From: a virus | Direction: 5' to 3' (one strand) | IMG/VR virus record: IMGVR_UViG_3300008116_003133 | Location: 1-21,974 of that record | Length of the DNA stretch: 21,974 nucleotides | Shown here: piece by piece, positions 1-7,770 of the stretch | Numbering within the stretch: the stretch's first letter is position 1 | Layout of the letters: each line of letters begins with the position of its first letter | Position numbers and translations under genes: made by a program | The notes under the pieces: model-generated | Seen by the model: only the letters and a program-made list of their open reading frames with translations | What the model was told of the DNA's origin: nothing | The model's database searches: none

Positions 1-1638
1 CTCAGTCAATGGTGTGTTAGACAAAGAATCTGATTCTGGACGATAAAAATGTGTGCCATATCGTGAGTACCGATTGCCATATGCATCCATGAGACACAGA
101 ATGTTCTTCACTGCTTTAGAAAACTCCGAGTTACTCATCTTAGAATTGATCATCTCACGTAGATATACAGCAGGACAAAGCATCTCATTCAAGTTTTCAC
201 TGAAGCAACCAGAACTCCAAGAATCAGGTTCATAACGATTCTCTTCAGGGTAATCAATAGAACGAACAGCATCATTGTTACCAAAACCATAGGCAGCAAA
301 CGGAATGTTTACTTTACGGCAGAATGATGCCAGAATAAGAATCTGTTCATAGGATGAAGATAGATTCTCAGCCATTGAACCAGACTTGTCTAGCAACAAA
401 ACCAAGCCATGTGATTTACCTTTTGGTACACGCATAACTTTTTTGAAGATAGCATCATCAATTTGATATTTGAAGATACGGCTAACATCAATGTCACCAG
501 TGTCCGATGTTTTTGCTTTAGCAAACTTGTCGGCCGCTTTACGCATCTCAAACTCTTTGGCTAACAATGAAATGAACCGTTCGTTTTTACGACGGAAATC
601 ATTATACAGTCCATTAGCCAGTGATTCATATTCAGGCCGTTGATTCTGGAACTCACGTGTTAGGATTTCTTGTACACGTTTTGCTGGCGTGATAATCTTT
701 TTCAGATTGGCTTGCGGTATGTTGACATACACGTAGTTACGTGCTTTCTTGTCAATCAAGGATTCTTCATTACGACGGTAGTTATCGTCCGTTTCACAAG
801 TTGGCTCAAAGTGTTCGCTTGTGCTTTGTGAATCTTTGAAACGATTGATGATATCAGTGAGTTCACCATCTTCACCCTCACCATCTTCAGGATTGCCAGA
901 TGATTTTGCGTCGGATTCTTTCTCTTGATCACCATCTTCACCATCAGCCTTGGCTTTAGATTTGTTTTTGCCTTGACCATCAGTTTCGGAATCACCTTCA
1001 TTTGAGCCAGATTCTACTTCAGCAAGTTCACCATCTTCACTGAAGATAAATGCATCTTGCGGCAATTCAATTTGTGATTGTTCTTCTTTGGAATATTCCC
1101 AAATCTCTTCAGTCAATTTGAGAACTTCTTCCCAAGTTTCACATGCTTGCACACGGTCAACAAAGTCCTGTTCTTTCTCATTGAAAGACAATCGCAAAGT
1201 GTAACCAGATTTTGTGTATAGATTCAGCCGATCAATGAATGGAAACGAATCCATGTCACGATCTTTGATACCAAAGAAGTCACGTTTCATTAGTTCGCCA
1301 AAACCATTGACGAATGATTTACGTAAACCAGGGTAGCGGCGTTTCTGACGTTTCTCAATACGTGCATCTTCAACCACATTCAGGAAGCCTTTGTAGTTGC
1401 GACCACGATCATGCACAGCACCGTGCCAACCATCAGCAGGTGTATCAATAGCGTGACCAACTTCATGACCCATCAGTAAGTCATAAAGATCACCAGACAT
1501 ATCCGTCCAGATAGGACAAGTTAGAATACGATTTTTAGGATCAAACGATGCCGTTTGTGTTTTGGCATGTTGAACAGTAAGATTCTCGGTCGCCATTAGT
1601 TTGGCAAGGCCGGACTTTTGATTTTGAATGTTGCTCAT
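1..1638 (-). CDS. CobT-like protein: HExxH metallopeptidase motif plus von Willebrand A domain (partial at window edge)
   Basis: The frame is open for 546 codons from the ATG at 1638 to base 1, so the C-terminus is missing. An AGGGAT ribosome site lies about 8 bases before the start. The N-terminal part has a zinc-metallopeptidase motif HEVGH at residues 58-62, followed by VVEDARIE near residues 88-95, whose glutamate could be the third ligand. Residues about 190-265 form an acidic, Gly/Ser/Asp/Glu-rich linker. A von Willebrand A domain follows, with MIDAS motif DKSGS at 417-421. This layout matches CobT-like proteins of T4-like aquatic phages, which often accompany an AAA+ CobS/MoxR-type ATPase. 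In bacteria CobS and CobT belong to cobaltochelatase; the phage role is unknown, and a MoxR/vWA-type chaperone or remodelling function is equally possible. It follows the 59-aa gene after 16 bases and probably shares its promoter. Confidence 0.82.
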   Translation of the reverse strand, partial: MSNIQNQKSGLAKLMATENLTVQHAKTQTASFDPKNRILTCPIWTDMSGDLYDLLMGHEVGHAIDTPADGWHGAVHDRGRNYKGFLNVVEDARIEKRQKRRYPGLRKSFVNGFGELMKRDFFGIKDRDMDSFPFIDRLNLYTKSGYTLRLSFNEKEQDFVDRVQACETWEEVLKLTEEIWEYSKEEQSQIELPQDAFIFSEDGELAEVESGSNEGDSETDGQGKNKSKAKADGEDGDQEKESDAKSSGNPEDGEGEDGELTDIINRFKDSQSTSEHFEPTCETDDNYRRNEESLIDKKARNYVYVNIPQANLKKIITPAKRVQEILTREFQNQRPEYESLANGLYNDFRRKNERFISLLAKEFEMRKAADKFAKAKTSDTGDIDVSRIFKYQIDDAIFKKVMRVPKGKSHGLVLLLDKSGSMAENLSSSYEQILILASFCRKVNIPFAAYGFGNNDAVRSIDYPEENRYEPDSWSSGCFSENLNEMLCPAVYLREMINSKMSNSEFSKAVKNILCLMDAYGNRYSRYGTHFYRPESDSLSNTPLTE

Positions 1639-1654
1639 TTGATATCCCTATCAA

Positions 1655-1834
1655 TTACTGAACATACATTGTATCAGGTACAATAAAGTTTGTCAACTCT
1701 GATTCATAGTTATCGGAAAGGCAAGCATCTACCAGTATATCTATACCGTATCTGGCTATTGCTGCTTTGACATCATGCAAAGATGCTAAGTAATCTAATT
1801 CTTCTTGCTCGGAAAACTCTTGTAATTCTGACAT
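1655..1834 (-). CDS. Small acidic protein of unknown function (59 aa)
   Basis: I do not recognise this protein. The frame opens at a GTG (1855), but the ATG at 1834 is preferred because a clear AGGAG ribosome site sits 7-8 bases upstream of it. The product is 59 residues, acidic (SELQEFSEQEELDYL at the N-terminus), with no membrane segment, signal peptide or cysteine motif; it is predicted to be mostly helical in the first 45 residues. It is the first gene behind a consensus sigma70-type promoter and is followed 16 bases later by the CobT-like gene. That suggests early expression and perhaps a role linked to the CobT-like protein, which is inference from position only. Confidence 0.6.
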   Translation of the reverse strand: MSELQEFSEQEELDYLASLHDVKAAIARYGIDILVDACLSDNYESELTNFIVPDTMYVQ

Positions 1835-1864
1835 AATTATCTCCTGATCAATCACTATATGGTA

Positions 1865-1893
1865 ATTATATCAGAAGGTTTTTAGTTTGTCAA
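1865..1893 (-). promoter_or_regulatory. Perfect sigma70-type promoter for the 59-aa and CobT-like genes
   Basis: On the minus strand TTGACA (1893-1888) and TATAAT (1870-1865) are separated by exactly 17 bases, and TGA precedes the -10, giving an extended -10 element (TGnTATAAT). The expected transcription start near 1858 leaves a leader of about 24 bases containing the AGGAG site of the 59-aa gene. The -35 overlaps the stop codon of the glycosyltransferase gene. A host-sigma promoter of this quality suggests early expression. Confidence 0.85.
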
Positions 1894-2786
1894 GCCTTGA
1901 AATTAGTTGTCAATTTCATACCATACTCATTGGTACCAGTCGGTATTGTGATGTCTTTTTTGTAACGAAGTTCATTCTTCTTGAATGATGAATAGTCCAC
2001 ATAGTGGTGCCAGCGTTTGTATCTCCAGACCATTCGTGCTACATCTGGATGCATACGAACCAGCATTTCGGATTTGTTTCTGGTACCTTCAGCATTCACA
2101 CCATCTACCCAATGATTCTTTTCAACACCTTCTTTGTGGTAAAACTCTTCTGTGTTACCGCCTTTGACAGTTTGTGTTGCTGCTTTACCTTGAAGAAATG
2201 CATTGAACTGAATAGTACAATCACCATCTTTCAATACACGCAGACAGATATCAGTATCTTCATTGTACCTACCACGCCAACGATGTTTACAATCATTGGA
2301 GATAAGCAATGTGGAATAGATACGAGTGTTCTTTACATATGGTGGATAACTTTGATTTGGTGCAATGAAGAATCTATACTGAAAGCCAGAGATAGGCACA
2401 TTCTCAAAACGATCCACAAAATCTTCTGCTGCTTTGAAGATACAACCAGACTCTACACGAATACGATAGTTCTGGTGTAAACGATAGAAGTCCGAGATGT
2501 TATCATCAAGCACCCAATGTTTCTCTGCACCAATAGAAATAGAATGATCCCATGCAAAGTTTCGTGCACGACCAGGACCATCACCATGATTACTGAATGG
2601 TGCAACAATCAATGTAACATAATCACGAATCTTGAAGTTGTCTAGTGCTGCATCATATGCTTTCTCATCTTGTGGCTCAATCACAATATAATGAGGTACT
2701 TTCATACGGGACAATGATCTTGATGTGATCATTGTATCTGCACGACCTTTAGAAACGATATAAACTGGATGTGTTGGATTCGTCAT
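1890..2786 (-). CDS. GREB1-like / TET-JBP-associated-type glycosyltransferase, candidate DNA base modifier
   Basis: This 298-residue protein begins with a nucleotide-sugar-binding-like strand and loop (PVYIVSKGRAD, residues 7-17). It continues with APFSNHGDGPGRARNFAWDH (62-81), HWVLDDNISDFYRL (90-103, with a DD pair in the place of a GT-A DxD motif), RWRGRYNEDTDICLR (169-183) and FNAFLQGKAATQTVKGGNT (194-212). From memory these blocks match a phage family of GT-A glycosyltransferases related to eukaryotic GREB1 and predicted to glycosylate modified pyrimidines in DNA. Assignment is by remembered motifs, not by a search. The ATG has a GGAAAAG site upstream, and the first 38 bases overlap the end of the methyltransferase gene, so the two are probably coupled. 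A glycosyltransferase acting on another substrate is the main alternative. Confidence 0.7.
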   Translation of the reverse strand: MTNPTHPVYIVSKGRADTMITSRSLSRMKVPHYIVIEPQDEKAYDAALDNFKIRDYVTLIVAPFSNHGDGPGRARNFAWDHSISIGAEKHWVLDDNISDFYRLHQNYRIRVESGCIFKAAEDFVDRFENVPISGFQYRFFIAPNQSYPPYVKNTRIYSTLLISNDCKHRWRGRYNEDTDICLRVLKDGDCTIQFNAFLQGKAATQTVKGGNTEEFYHKEGVEKNHWVDGVNAEGTRNKSEMLVRMHPDVARMVWRYKRWHHYVDYSSFKKNELRYKKDITIPTGTNEYGMKLTTNFKA

Positions 2787-3540
2787 TTCTTTTCCATATT
2801 GTAGGTTTGTTGTTCCATATTTTACAGTTTACTTTTTGATATTCTTTTGTTTGTAAATGCTGATTGAATATCTTACTAATTTTATCTTGACTTGTTATTG
2901 TACCATAAACATCATACTGTGTAAAGTGTCCCATGCCCCATGTGTTGAATGAGTTGGCAATAATCATATGCTTTGGATTTATGGTATTGATGATATCATC
3001 CACATGCTCAATCGGATTGTAAATGTGTTCAAAGTATTCTGATGCCCACAGAATGTCAACTGGTTCTTCAATGTCATGAATAGATTCAATTAGATTGAAG
3101 CCAAATCTTTCTGCCATTATCTCACAGAGTTTCCATTGTTTGGTATCTTTTAGATTGATAGCATAGACTTTAGCATCAGGAAACACTTGCTTCAATAGAC
3201 ATGTGCTGTAACTTATACCACAACCAATGTCAACGATAACTTTAGCATTTACAAGTTCTGAAAAATGAGATGACTTGATGATGCGTTTGATATAGTCTCT
3301 GCTGTATGTTACAAAGCAATTGAATATATCAATGAAGTAATAATCATGGTTATATACTTCGTAGATGTTTCTGGTATCTTGATGTTCTAGATCATCATAC
3401 CATTTATTAGACAACTCAAGAAATATTTTGTCTGTCTTTCTAATAGACCTACACTCATCAGCATCTATCGTAAACAGACTACCATAGTCTTTGAGAAAGT
3501 ATTCAAATAAGACATTTGGTTTTTCTTTGAGAAAATCCAT
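2749..3540 (-). CDS. Class I SAM-dependent methyltransferase, substrate unknown
   Basis: The 263-residue product has an approximately 98-residue N-terminal region of unknown function, then a Rossmann-type methyltransferase core. Motif I is VIVDIGCGIS (101-110); an acidic-loop equivalent follows at KVYAINLKD. The segment ILWASEYFEHIYNPIEHV matches the motif around strand 4 in small-molecule and sugar methyltransferases. No DPPY or NPPY motif is seen, which argues against an ordinary adenine or cytosine-N4 DNA methyltransferase; no PC motif of cytosine-C5 enzymes is seen either. The start overlaps the stop of the 117-aa gene by one base (TAATG), and the end overlaps the glycosyltransferase by 38 bases. 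It could modify a sugar or a base intermediate made with the glycosyltransferase, but this is inference. Confidence 0.75.
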   Translation of the reverse strand: MDFLKEKPNVLFEYFLKDYGSLFTIDADECRSIRKTDKIFLELSNKWYDDLEHQDTRNIYEVYNHDYYFIDIFNCFVTYSRDYIKRIIKSSHFSELVNAKVIVDIGCGISYSTCLLKQVFPDAKVYAINLKDTKQWKLCEIMAERFGFNLIESIHDIEEPVDILWASEYFEHIYNPIEHVDDIINTINPKHMIIANSFNTWGMGHFTQYDVYGTITSQDKISKIFNQHLQTKEYQKVNCKIWNNKPTIWKRNDESNTSSLYRF

Positions 3541-3893
3541 TAGTCCTCAATCCATCTTTTCAATGAGTTTTCATCACGCTCAAGTTTTGGATACCAGATA
3601 GACTTTGTTTTCATGGTAAGATTTTGATCTACCAGTTTTGCAAACGCTTCATAGTCTTCCTGATTACGGAAGTGTAGATAGATTGTCTTGAATGTTTTCT
3701 TTTCATTCTGTTCAAATGCTGGCATGCCAACCCAATGCTTTTTCCATTCAGCATTGTGTATATCTACGCCATCTTCATCGGAATCTTCATCTTCACCAAA
3801 GAACCGATTCAAAGTAGGAGGTTGATATTCATCTGTCAACAACTCCATACAGTTTTCATACGATTCAGATTCTTGAACTTTGTTGTTTTCCAT
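3540..3893 (-). CDS. Small conserved phage-type protein with WVGMPAF and TKSIWYPK segments, function unknown
   Basis: The protein has 117 residues. The first 45 are acidic and probably flexible. The rest contains HWVGMPAFEQNEKKTFKTIY, then FRNQEDYEAFAKLVDQNLTM and TKSIWYPK. I recall small proteins with this pattern (W-GMP-F, HFR-EDYE-FA, TKSIWYP) in phages and mobile elements beside DNA methyltransferase genes, but their function is not known to me. The compact alpha/beta part looks like a partner or ParB-neighbour type domain rather than an enzyme; no catalytic motif is visible. The ATG (3893) has a GAGGAA site about 9 bases upstream and overlaps the deformylase end by 29 bases. The stop overlaps the methyltransferase start by one base. 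Confidence 0.7.
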   Translation of the reverse strand: MENNKVQESESYENCMELLTDEYQPPTLNRFFGEDEDSDEDGVDIHNAEWKKHWVGMPAFEQNEKKTFKTIYLHFRNQEDYEAFAKLVDQNLTMKTKSIWYPKLERDENSLKRWIED

Positions 3894-4461
3894 TCTTATG
3901 ATTCCTCACAATTTTCTTTACCAATTTAGTTGCTCTTTGTCTTGCCATCTTGAGTGCAAGAGGTTTTATATAATCAGTATATCTGATTCCATTCAAATGG
4001 TCAAGTTCATGTAGGTAACAACGAGCAGATAGTCCATCTAATCTTGCTTGTTTTACCTCACCGAATTCATCAGTAAACTCTACCTCAATCCATTTTGGTC
4101 GTTCAACATTTAGGAACAATGCAGGAAACGATAAGCAACCTTCTTTGCCTTTTTCCCATTCATCACTCTCATCAATAACTTTTGGATTGATACAGACTAA
4201 TTGAAAATCTTCTGTACCAATAACGAACATTCGTTCAGCAACACCACATTGATTAGCAGAAAGACCTAAACCGGAATATAACTTCATGGTAAGTTTCATT
4301 CGTTTTGCTAATGTTACCATTGCTGGTGCTGGAAATCCACCTGTATATAGTGGTATTTTTTGCTGAAGCATAAAGTAATCTTCACCAAAAACTTGTAGTG
4401 GTTCTACTTGTTCAACTTGCTGTATGCCAGCTGCGGTATCAATTGTTAGTATTTCACTCAT
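3865..4461 (-). CDS. def: Peptide deformylase
   Basis: Peptide deformylase removes the formyl group from the N-terminal methionine of nascent proteins, using a metal held by one cysteine and two histidines. All three family motifs are present: GLGLSANQCG (64-73), EGCLS with metal-ligand C109 (107-111), and HELDH (151-155) with ligands H151 and H155 and catalytic E152. The enzyme has 198 residues, with an extra N-terminal stretch of about 30 residues, and a basic tail (KKIVRNHKNGK) after the last motif. Deformylases are known from T4-like cyanophages, where they are thought to help process a large pulse of phage protein. The start overlaps the stop of gene 46 as ATGA. Confidence 0.92.
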   Translation of the reverse strand: MSEILTIDTAAGIQQVEQVEPLQVFGEDYFMLQQKIPLYTGGFPAPAMVTLAKRMKLTMKLYSGLGLSANQCGVAERMFVIGTEDFQLVCINPKVIDESDEWEKGKEGCLSFPALFLNVERPKWIEVEFTDEFGEVKQARLDGLSARCYLHELDHLNGIRYTDYIKPLALKMARQRATKLVKKIVRNHKNGKQQSSRI

Positions 4462-6167
4462 TTTATTATCCTTGAAAAATTCTTCACCTTATCAAATCGG
4501 ATTGTATTCATAAACTTATCTTGCAGTATGTCACCTTTATGGCTGATGACAAACAGATTTACTCCATCAAGTGTGTGTAGTATCTTCATCAAATCTTCTG
4601 TGCCACTAGTATCTAGGCTTGAATCAAACACCTCATCCAGTATCAACAGATTGGTATTGGTAGAGTTCTTTAGTTTTGCAATTGCTCTCCATGTCAGCAT
4701 CAATGCCATATCAATACGCTGCTTCTCACCCTCTGAGAAGTTATGATAACTAAAGTCATCACGGTGACGGGACTTGATTGTTTCTTTGAATGACTCATCA
4801 AGATTGAAGTTCACAAAGAAGTCCATACTGGTCAGATACTTGTTCACCAGTTTGTTTATCACAGGCAAATATTGTTTGATGATATTTGTTTTGATACCAG
4901 TATCTTTTAGTAATGTTGATGCTACGTCCAAATATGTCTTATCATTTATCAACTGCTTCAGTTCTTCTTGTGCTAGTTCAATTTGTGACTGAAGAGTATC
5001 AAGTACATCAATATCTGTGCTTTCTTTCTTTGGATTTCTAATTTGTTTTATTTCTTTTTCTAATCTTACAATGGTATCATTCAGACCTTTGATACCTGTA
5101 TTTGTGGTTGCTATCTGTACACGAACATTAGATAGATTTTTCTCTTCAGCTTTTTGTGTCCTCAACAGTGCTTCATGTGCAGATAGTTTTGCTTGTAGTT
5201 CTGTCAGACCACTAGTGAGTTCTTGTTCTTTTGTAGTAAGTTCTGTGAGTTGCCCCTCTTTAAACTCCAGGGTAATGGCTTGCCTACAGGTTGGGCAATC
5301 AGCATTGTGTTCATAGAAACTTCTATCTGTTCCCACTTTGGATATTTTGCCTTCAATCTGGCTCTCAATTTTTCTAAACGCAGCAACCTTCTTTTCATTT
5401 TCAGGAATGTGTGAGCATATATCTTGGAGCCTCTCTTTTGATCGTTCCAGATCGTCAATCTCTCCACGTAGGGTGCGAATTGTTTCTCTGTGCAGAAGTA
5501 TCTCTTCCTCATATTCTTTTACCTTTGCTTCAATATTTTCATTGAGTTTATCTTGGTGTTCTTTCTTGAGTTCATACTTCTGTTCAAGCAAAGAAATATC
5601 ACTCTTCTTTGCAACTGTTAGGTCTTTATTGTTTGACAGTCTTTCTTTTACCAGACTGTTCATTGTAGAAAAGATTTGAATGTCTAACAAATCTTCAATG
5701 ATAGCACGACGGTCAGCAGCAGATAACTGCATGAACGGTGTAAATGATGCTGAACCAAGTATAACGATCTGTGTAAAAGACTTGTAGTTTAGTTTGAGAA
5801 TAAACTTCTCTAGATAGTCTTGATAATCTCTTACAGCCGCATCTTGGTTCAGCAAAACGGCGTCTTGGTATATCTCAAACACATTTGGTTTGATACCACG
5901 AACAATTTTATATTCTTTATTACCAATAGAAAACTCAATCTCTACAACACAATCTCTGCCATTGATACTATTTAGGAGATTAGGCTTGTTTATGTTTCTA
6001 AATGGCTTGCCGAACAGACCAAAGCACAATGCATCAAGCATCGTTGACTTACCTGATCCATTTGTACCAACAACAAGCGTATTGGTATTACCATTTAGTT
6101 CAAGTTCAGTGAAATGGTTACCAGTTGATAATAAGTTTTTCCAGCGCAGTCGTTTAAATAAAATCAT
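4458..6167 (-). CDS. 46: Recombination endonuclease subunit gp46 (Rad50/SbcC-like ATPase)
   Basis: gp46 is the ATPase of the gp46-gp47 complex, which resects DNA ends for recombination-dependent replication and degrades host DNA. At 569 residues it is close to T4 gp46. The Walker A GTNGSGKS is at 34-41. A coiled coil surrounds the zinc hook CPTC (291-294), which dimerises the arms. The ABC signature FSEGEKQR is at 477-484 and Walker B LLILDE at 507-512. All motifs are intact. The start codon overlaps the gp47 stop (ATGA), as expected for translational coupling of the two subunits; the stop overlaps the deformylase start in the same way. Confidence 0.95.
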   Translation of the reverse strand: MILFKRLRWKNLLSTGNHFTELELNGNTNTLVVGTNGSGKSTMLDALCFGLFGKPFRNINKPNLLNSINGRDCVVEIEFSIGNKEYKIVRGIKPNVFEIYQDAVLLNQDAAVRDYQDYLEKFILKLNYKSFTQIVILGSASFTPFMQLSAADRRAIIEDLLDIQIFSTMNSLVKERLSNNKDLTVAKKSDISLLEQKYELKKEHQDKLNENIEAKVKEYEEEILLHRETIRTLRGEIDDLERSKERLQDICSHIPENEKKVAAFRKIESQIEGKISKVGTDRSFYEHNADCPTCRQAITLEFKEGQLTELTTKEQELTSGLTELQAKLSAHEALLRTQKAEEKNLSNVRVQIATTNTGIKGLNDTIVRLEKEIKQIRNPKKESTDIDVLDTLQSQIELAQEELKQLINDKTYLDVASTLLKDTGIKTNIIKQYLPVINKLVNKYLTSMDFFVNFNLDESFKETIKSRHRDDFSYHNFSEGEKQRIDMALMLTWRAIAKLKNSTNTNLLILDEVFDSSLDTSGTEDLMKILHTLDGVNLFVISHKGDILQDKFMNTIRFDKVKNFSRIIK

Positions 6168-7231
6168 GAATCAGTATTCAATGCTTCCACATATAGTTCA
6201 CGCATAACATTCTTTAGTTTATCAGTTTTTACATCTAGTGTCAAGTTGTCTATGTATTTGGAAAGAATGGTCATCGTATCTTCCGTTTGATCTACCAATT
6301 CATCATCGGCAACATTTTCTACATCACCAAAATCTTCCACAATAGACACATCTGCTGCACCAGCTTTGTAAAGATTGTCTATTACCACATCAAATAAGAA
6401 TGGATTTTGTTTGTTCAACACTACCACTTTGACATATGCATCTTTGTATACAGAGTAATCAAAGGTGCGATACTGTTCTGCAAAATGTTCTAAGTCATCT
6501 TTGTAATTCAACTTATAGAACATACGATTTGGATTCTGTATAAACTCTAGTTCACGTGTATTGGTATCAAAGATATGAAAGCCACGTGGATCATTGTAGT
6601 CAGACCAAAACATTTCATAGGGTGTGCCTACGTATGTGATAGAACCATCTGTTGATTTGTGGTGAAAATGACCAGTAAGTACGATATCATACTTACCTAA
6701 AGTTTTTCTGTCTAGTCCTTCATTGTGAACAATACCTGCTTGCATTTCAAAGCCGGATATTTCAAAGTGGCCAAAACAGATTTGTGATTTGGAAGATTTT
6801 ATTTGAGAAAGGATTTCACTTTCGTTGTCATCACATAACCAAGGTATAATGTCAATATCAATCCCATCAAAACTGACTGTACTAAAAGAATCGTATATAG
6901 TAATATTATCATATTCGTTCAACAGCAGTTGAGATGAGTTTACCTCTAGTGTGTTCTTGTATGCGACATCATGATTGCCAAGAAGAGTAATGAACGTGAT
7001 GTCGTTTTCTCTAAGTTTATCAAAGAAGTATTTACGACACAGATAGAGTGAATTGAAGTTAATAAACTTACGGCGGTCAAATAGATCGCCGAGTTGTACA
7101 ACGGTTGTAATACCATTTTCTTTTAGATATGGAAAGAATGTGTTCTCGTAGAACTTCTCAATATATTTATGAAATTCCAACGAATCATTACGCATTCCAA
7201 AATGCGTATCACCAAGTATGCATAGTTTCAT
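6164..7231 (-). CDS. 47: Recombination endonuclease subunit gp47 (Mre11/SbcD-like nuclease)
   Basis: gp47 is the metallophosphatase-fold nuclease partner of gp46. The metal-binding motifs of the Mre11 family occur in order: GDTH (7-10), GDLFDRR (48-54), GNHD (85-88), GHFE with H155, and TGHFHHKS (186-193). Length is 355 residues, near T4 gp47. An acidic segment (residues about 295-320) precedes the C-terminal helix expected to bind gp46. The ATG lies two bases after the gp55 stop, and no good ribosome site is visible; a consensus promoter in the end of gp55 would start transcription at or next to this ATG (see promoter at 7238-7265). Confidence 0.93.
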   Translation of the reverse strand: MKLCILGDTHFGMRNDSLEFHKYIEKFYENTFFPYLKENGITTVVQLGDLFDRRKFINFNSLYLCRKYFFDKLRENDITFITLLGNHDVAYKNTLEVNSSQLLLNEYDNITIYDSFSTVSFDGIDIDIIPWLCDDNESEILSQIKSSKSQICFGHFEISGFEMQAGIVHNEGLDRKTLGKYDIVLTGHFHHKSTDGSITYVGTPYEMFWSDYNDPRGFHIFDTNTRELEFIQNPNRMFYKLNYKDDLEHFAEQYRTFDYSVYKDAYVKVVVLNKQNPFLFDVVIDNLYKAGAADVSIVEDFGDVENVADDELVDQTEDTMTILSKYIDNLTLDVKTDKLKNVMRELYVEALNTDS

Positions 7232-7233
7232 AC

Positions 7234-7770
7234 TTAGATTATATCATCATCTAAAAAGTTGTCAAGTCCTACTAACTTTTTTACCTTCTTTTTCTTTTTA
7301 TTTTCTTCAAAGTTGTGGATAAACTCGGAGATGTTATCATACAATTCAAACTGTCTCATGTTACCATTTTCATCTTCATACATCTCACCCTCATCAAGCA
7401 AACCAAACTGTTGTGTGGCTTTATATTTGACATAAAGTTGTTTCTTCTCACGCATAATCCTACGTAGAAACGCATAGTAAATTATCTGTGTGAAGTATGC
7501 AAATGGATTCTTTGATTTGGCTGGATCAAAGTTACGGAAATACATTAGACAGTTCTCTACACCATCCGATATCATCTCATCACGATATGTGTATGAGATA
7601 AAGTTAGGCTTACGTGATAGATGTTCTGCAATCTTTAGAAAGCATTCACCAATATAGTCTGGTATCTTTGGTTCTTGTGTGCTATTAGTCTTGGCTTGTT
7701 CACACTCATCACGATACTTGATCAGTGCTGCCAGAAAATCAGCATTGTTTACGTAGTGTTTAGTTGTCAT
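7234..7770 (-). CDS. 55: Late-transcription sigma factor gp55
   Basis: gp55 replaces the host sigma factor on RNA polymerase and recognises the late promoter TATAAATA, exact copies of which occur in this window. The product has 178 residues, near T4 gp55. Its core, EMISDGVENCLMYFRNFDPA (65-84) followed by FAYFTQIIYYAFLRRI (90-105), corresponds to sigma region 2. A lysine-rich stretch leads to the C-terminal peptide GLDNFLDDDII, which resembles a sliding-clamp-binding tail; T4 gp55 binds gp45 through its C-terminus. The start overlaps the epimerase stop as ATGA, placing a core regulator at the end of the accessory sugar operon. Confidence 0.9.
   Translation of the reverse strand: MTTKHYVNNADFLAALIKYRDECEQAKTNSTQEPKIPDYIGECFLKIAEHLSRKPNFISYTYRDEMISDGVENCLMYFRNFDPAKSKNPFAYFTQIIYYAFLRRIMREKKQLYVKYKATQQFGLLDEGEMYEDENGNMRQFELYDNISEFIHNFEENKKKKKVKKLVGLDNFLDDDII
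7238..7265 (-). promoter_or_regulatory. Sigma70-type promoter inside the end of gene 55, reading into gene 47
   Basis: TTGACA (7265-7260) and TATAAT (7243-7238) are separated by 16 bases on the minus strand, with TGA before the -10. It is embedded in the last codons of gp55. The predicted transcription start, about 7 bases downstream, falls on the first base of the gp47 ATG, so the transcript would be leaderless or nearly so. Both hexamers match the consensus, but the coding overlap leaves chance possible. Confidence 0.55.

Noticed and set aside
756-1001. Minus-strand 81-codon frame within the acidic linker of the CobT-like gene
   Set aside because: It is a frame-shifted reading of the repetitive GAT/GAA-rich linker; the main frame is open throughout.
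2004-2480. Plus-strand open frame of 158 codons opposite the glycosyltransferase
   Set aside because: It is antisense to a gene with recognisable motifs, has no ribosome site, and its product is a Cys/Phe-rich string typical of a shadow frame.
5204-5512. Second minus-strand frame inside gene 46
   Set aside because: It overlaps the coiled-coil and zinc-hook region in another frame; the gp46 frame carries all motifs.
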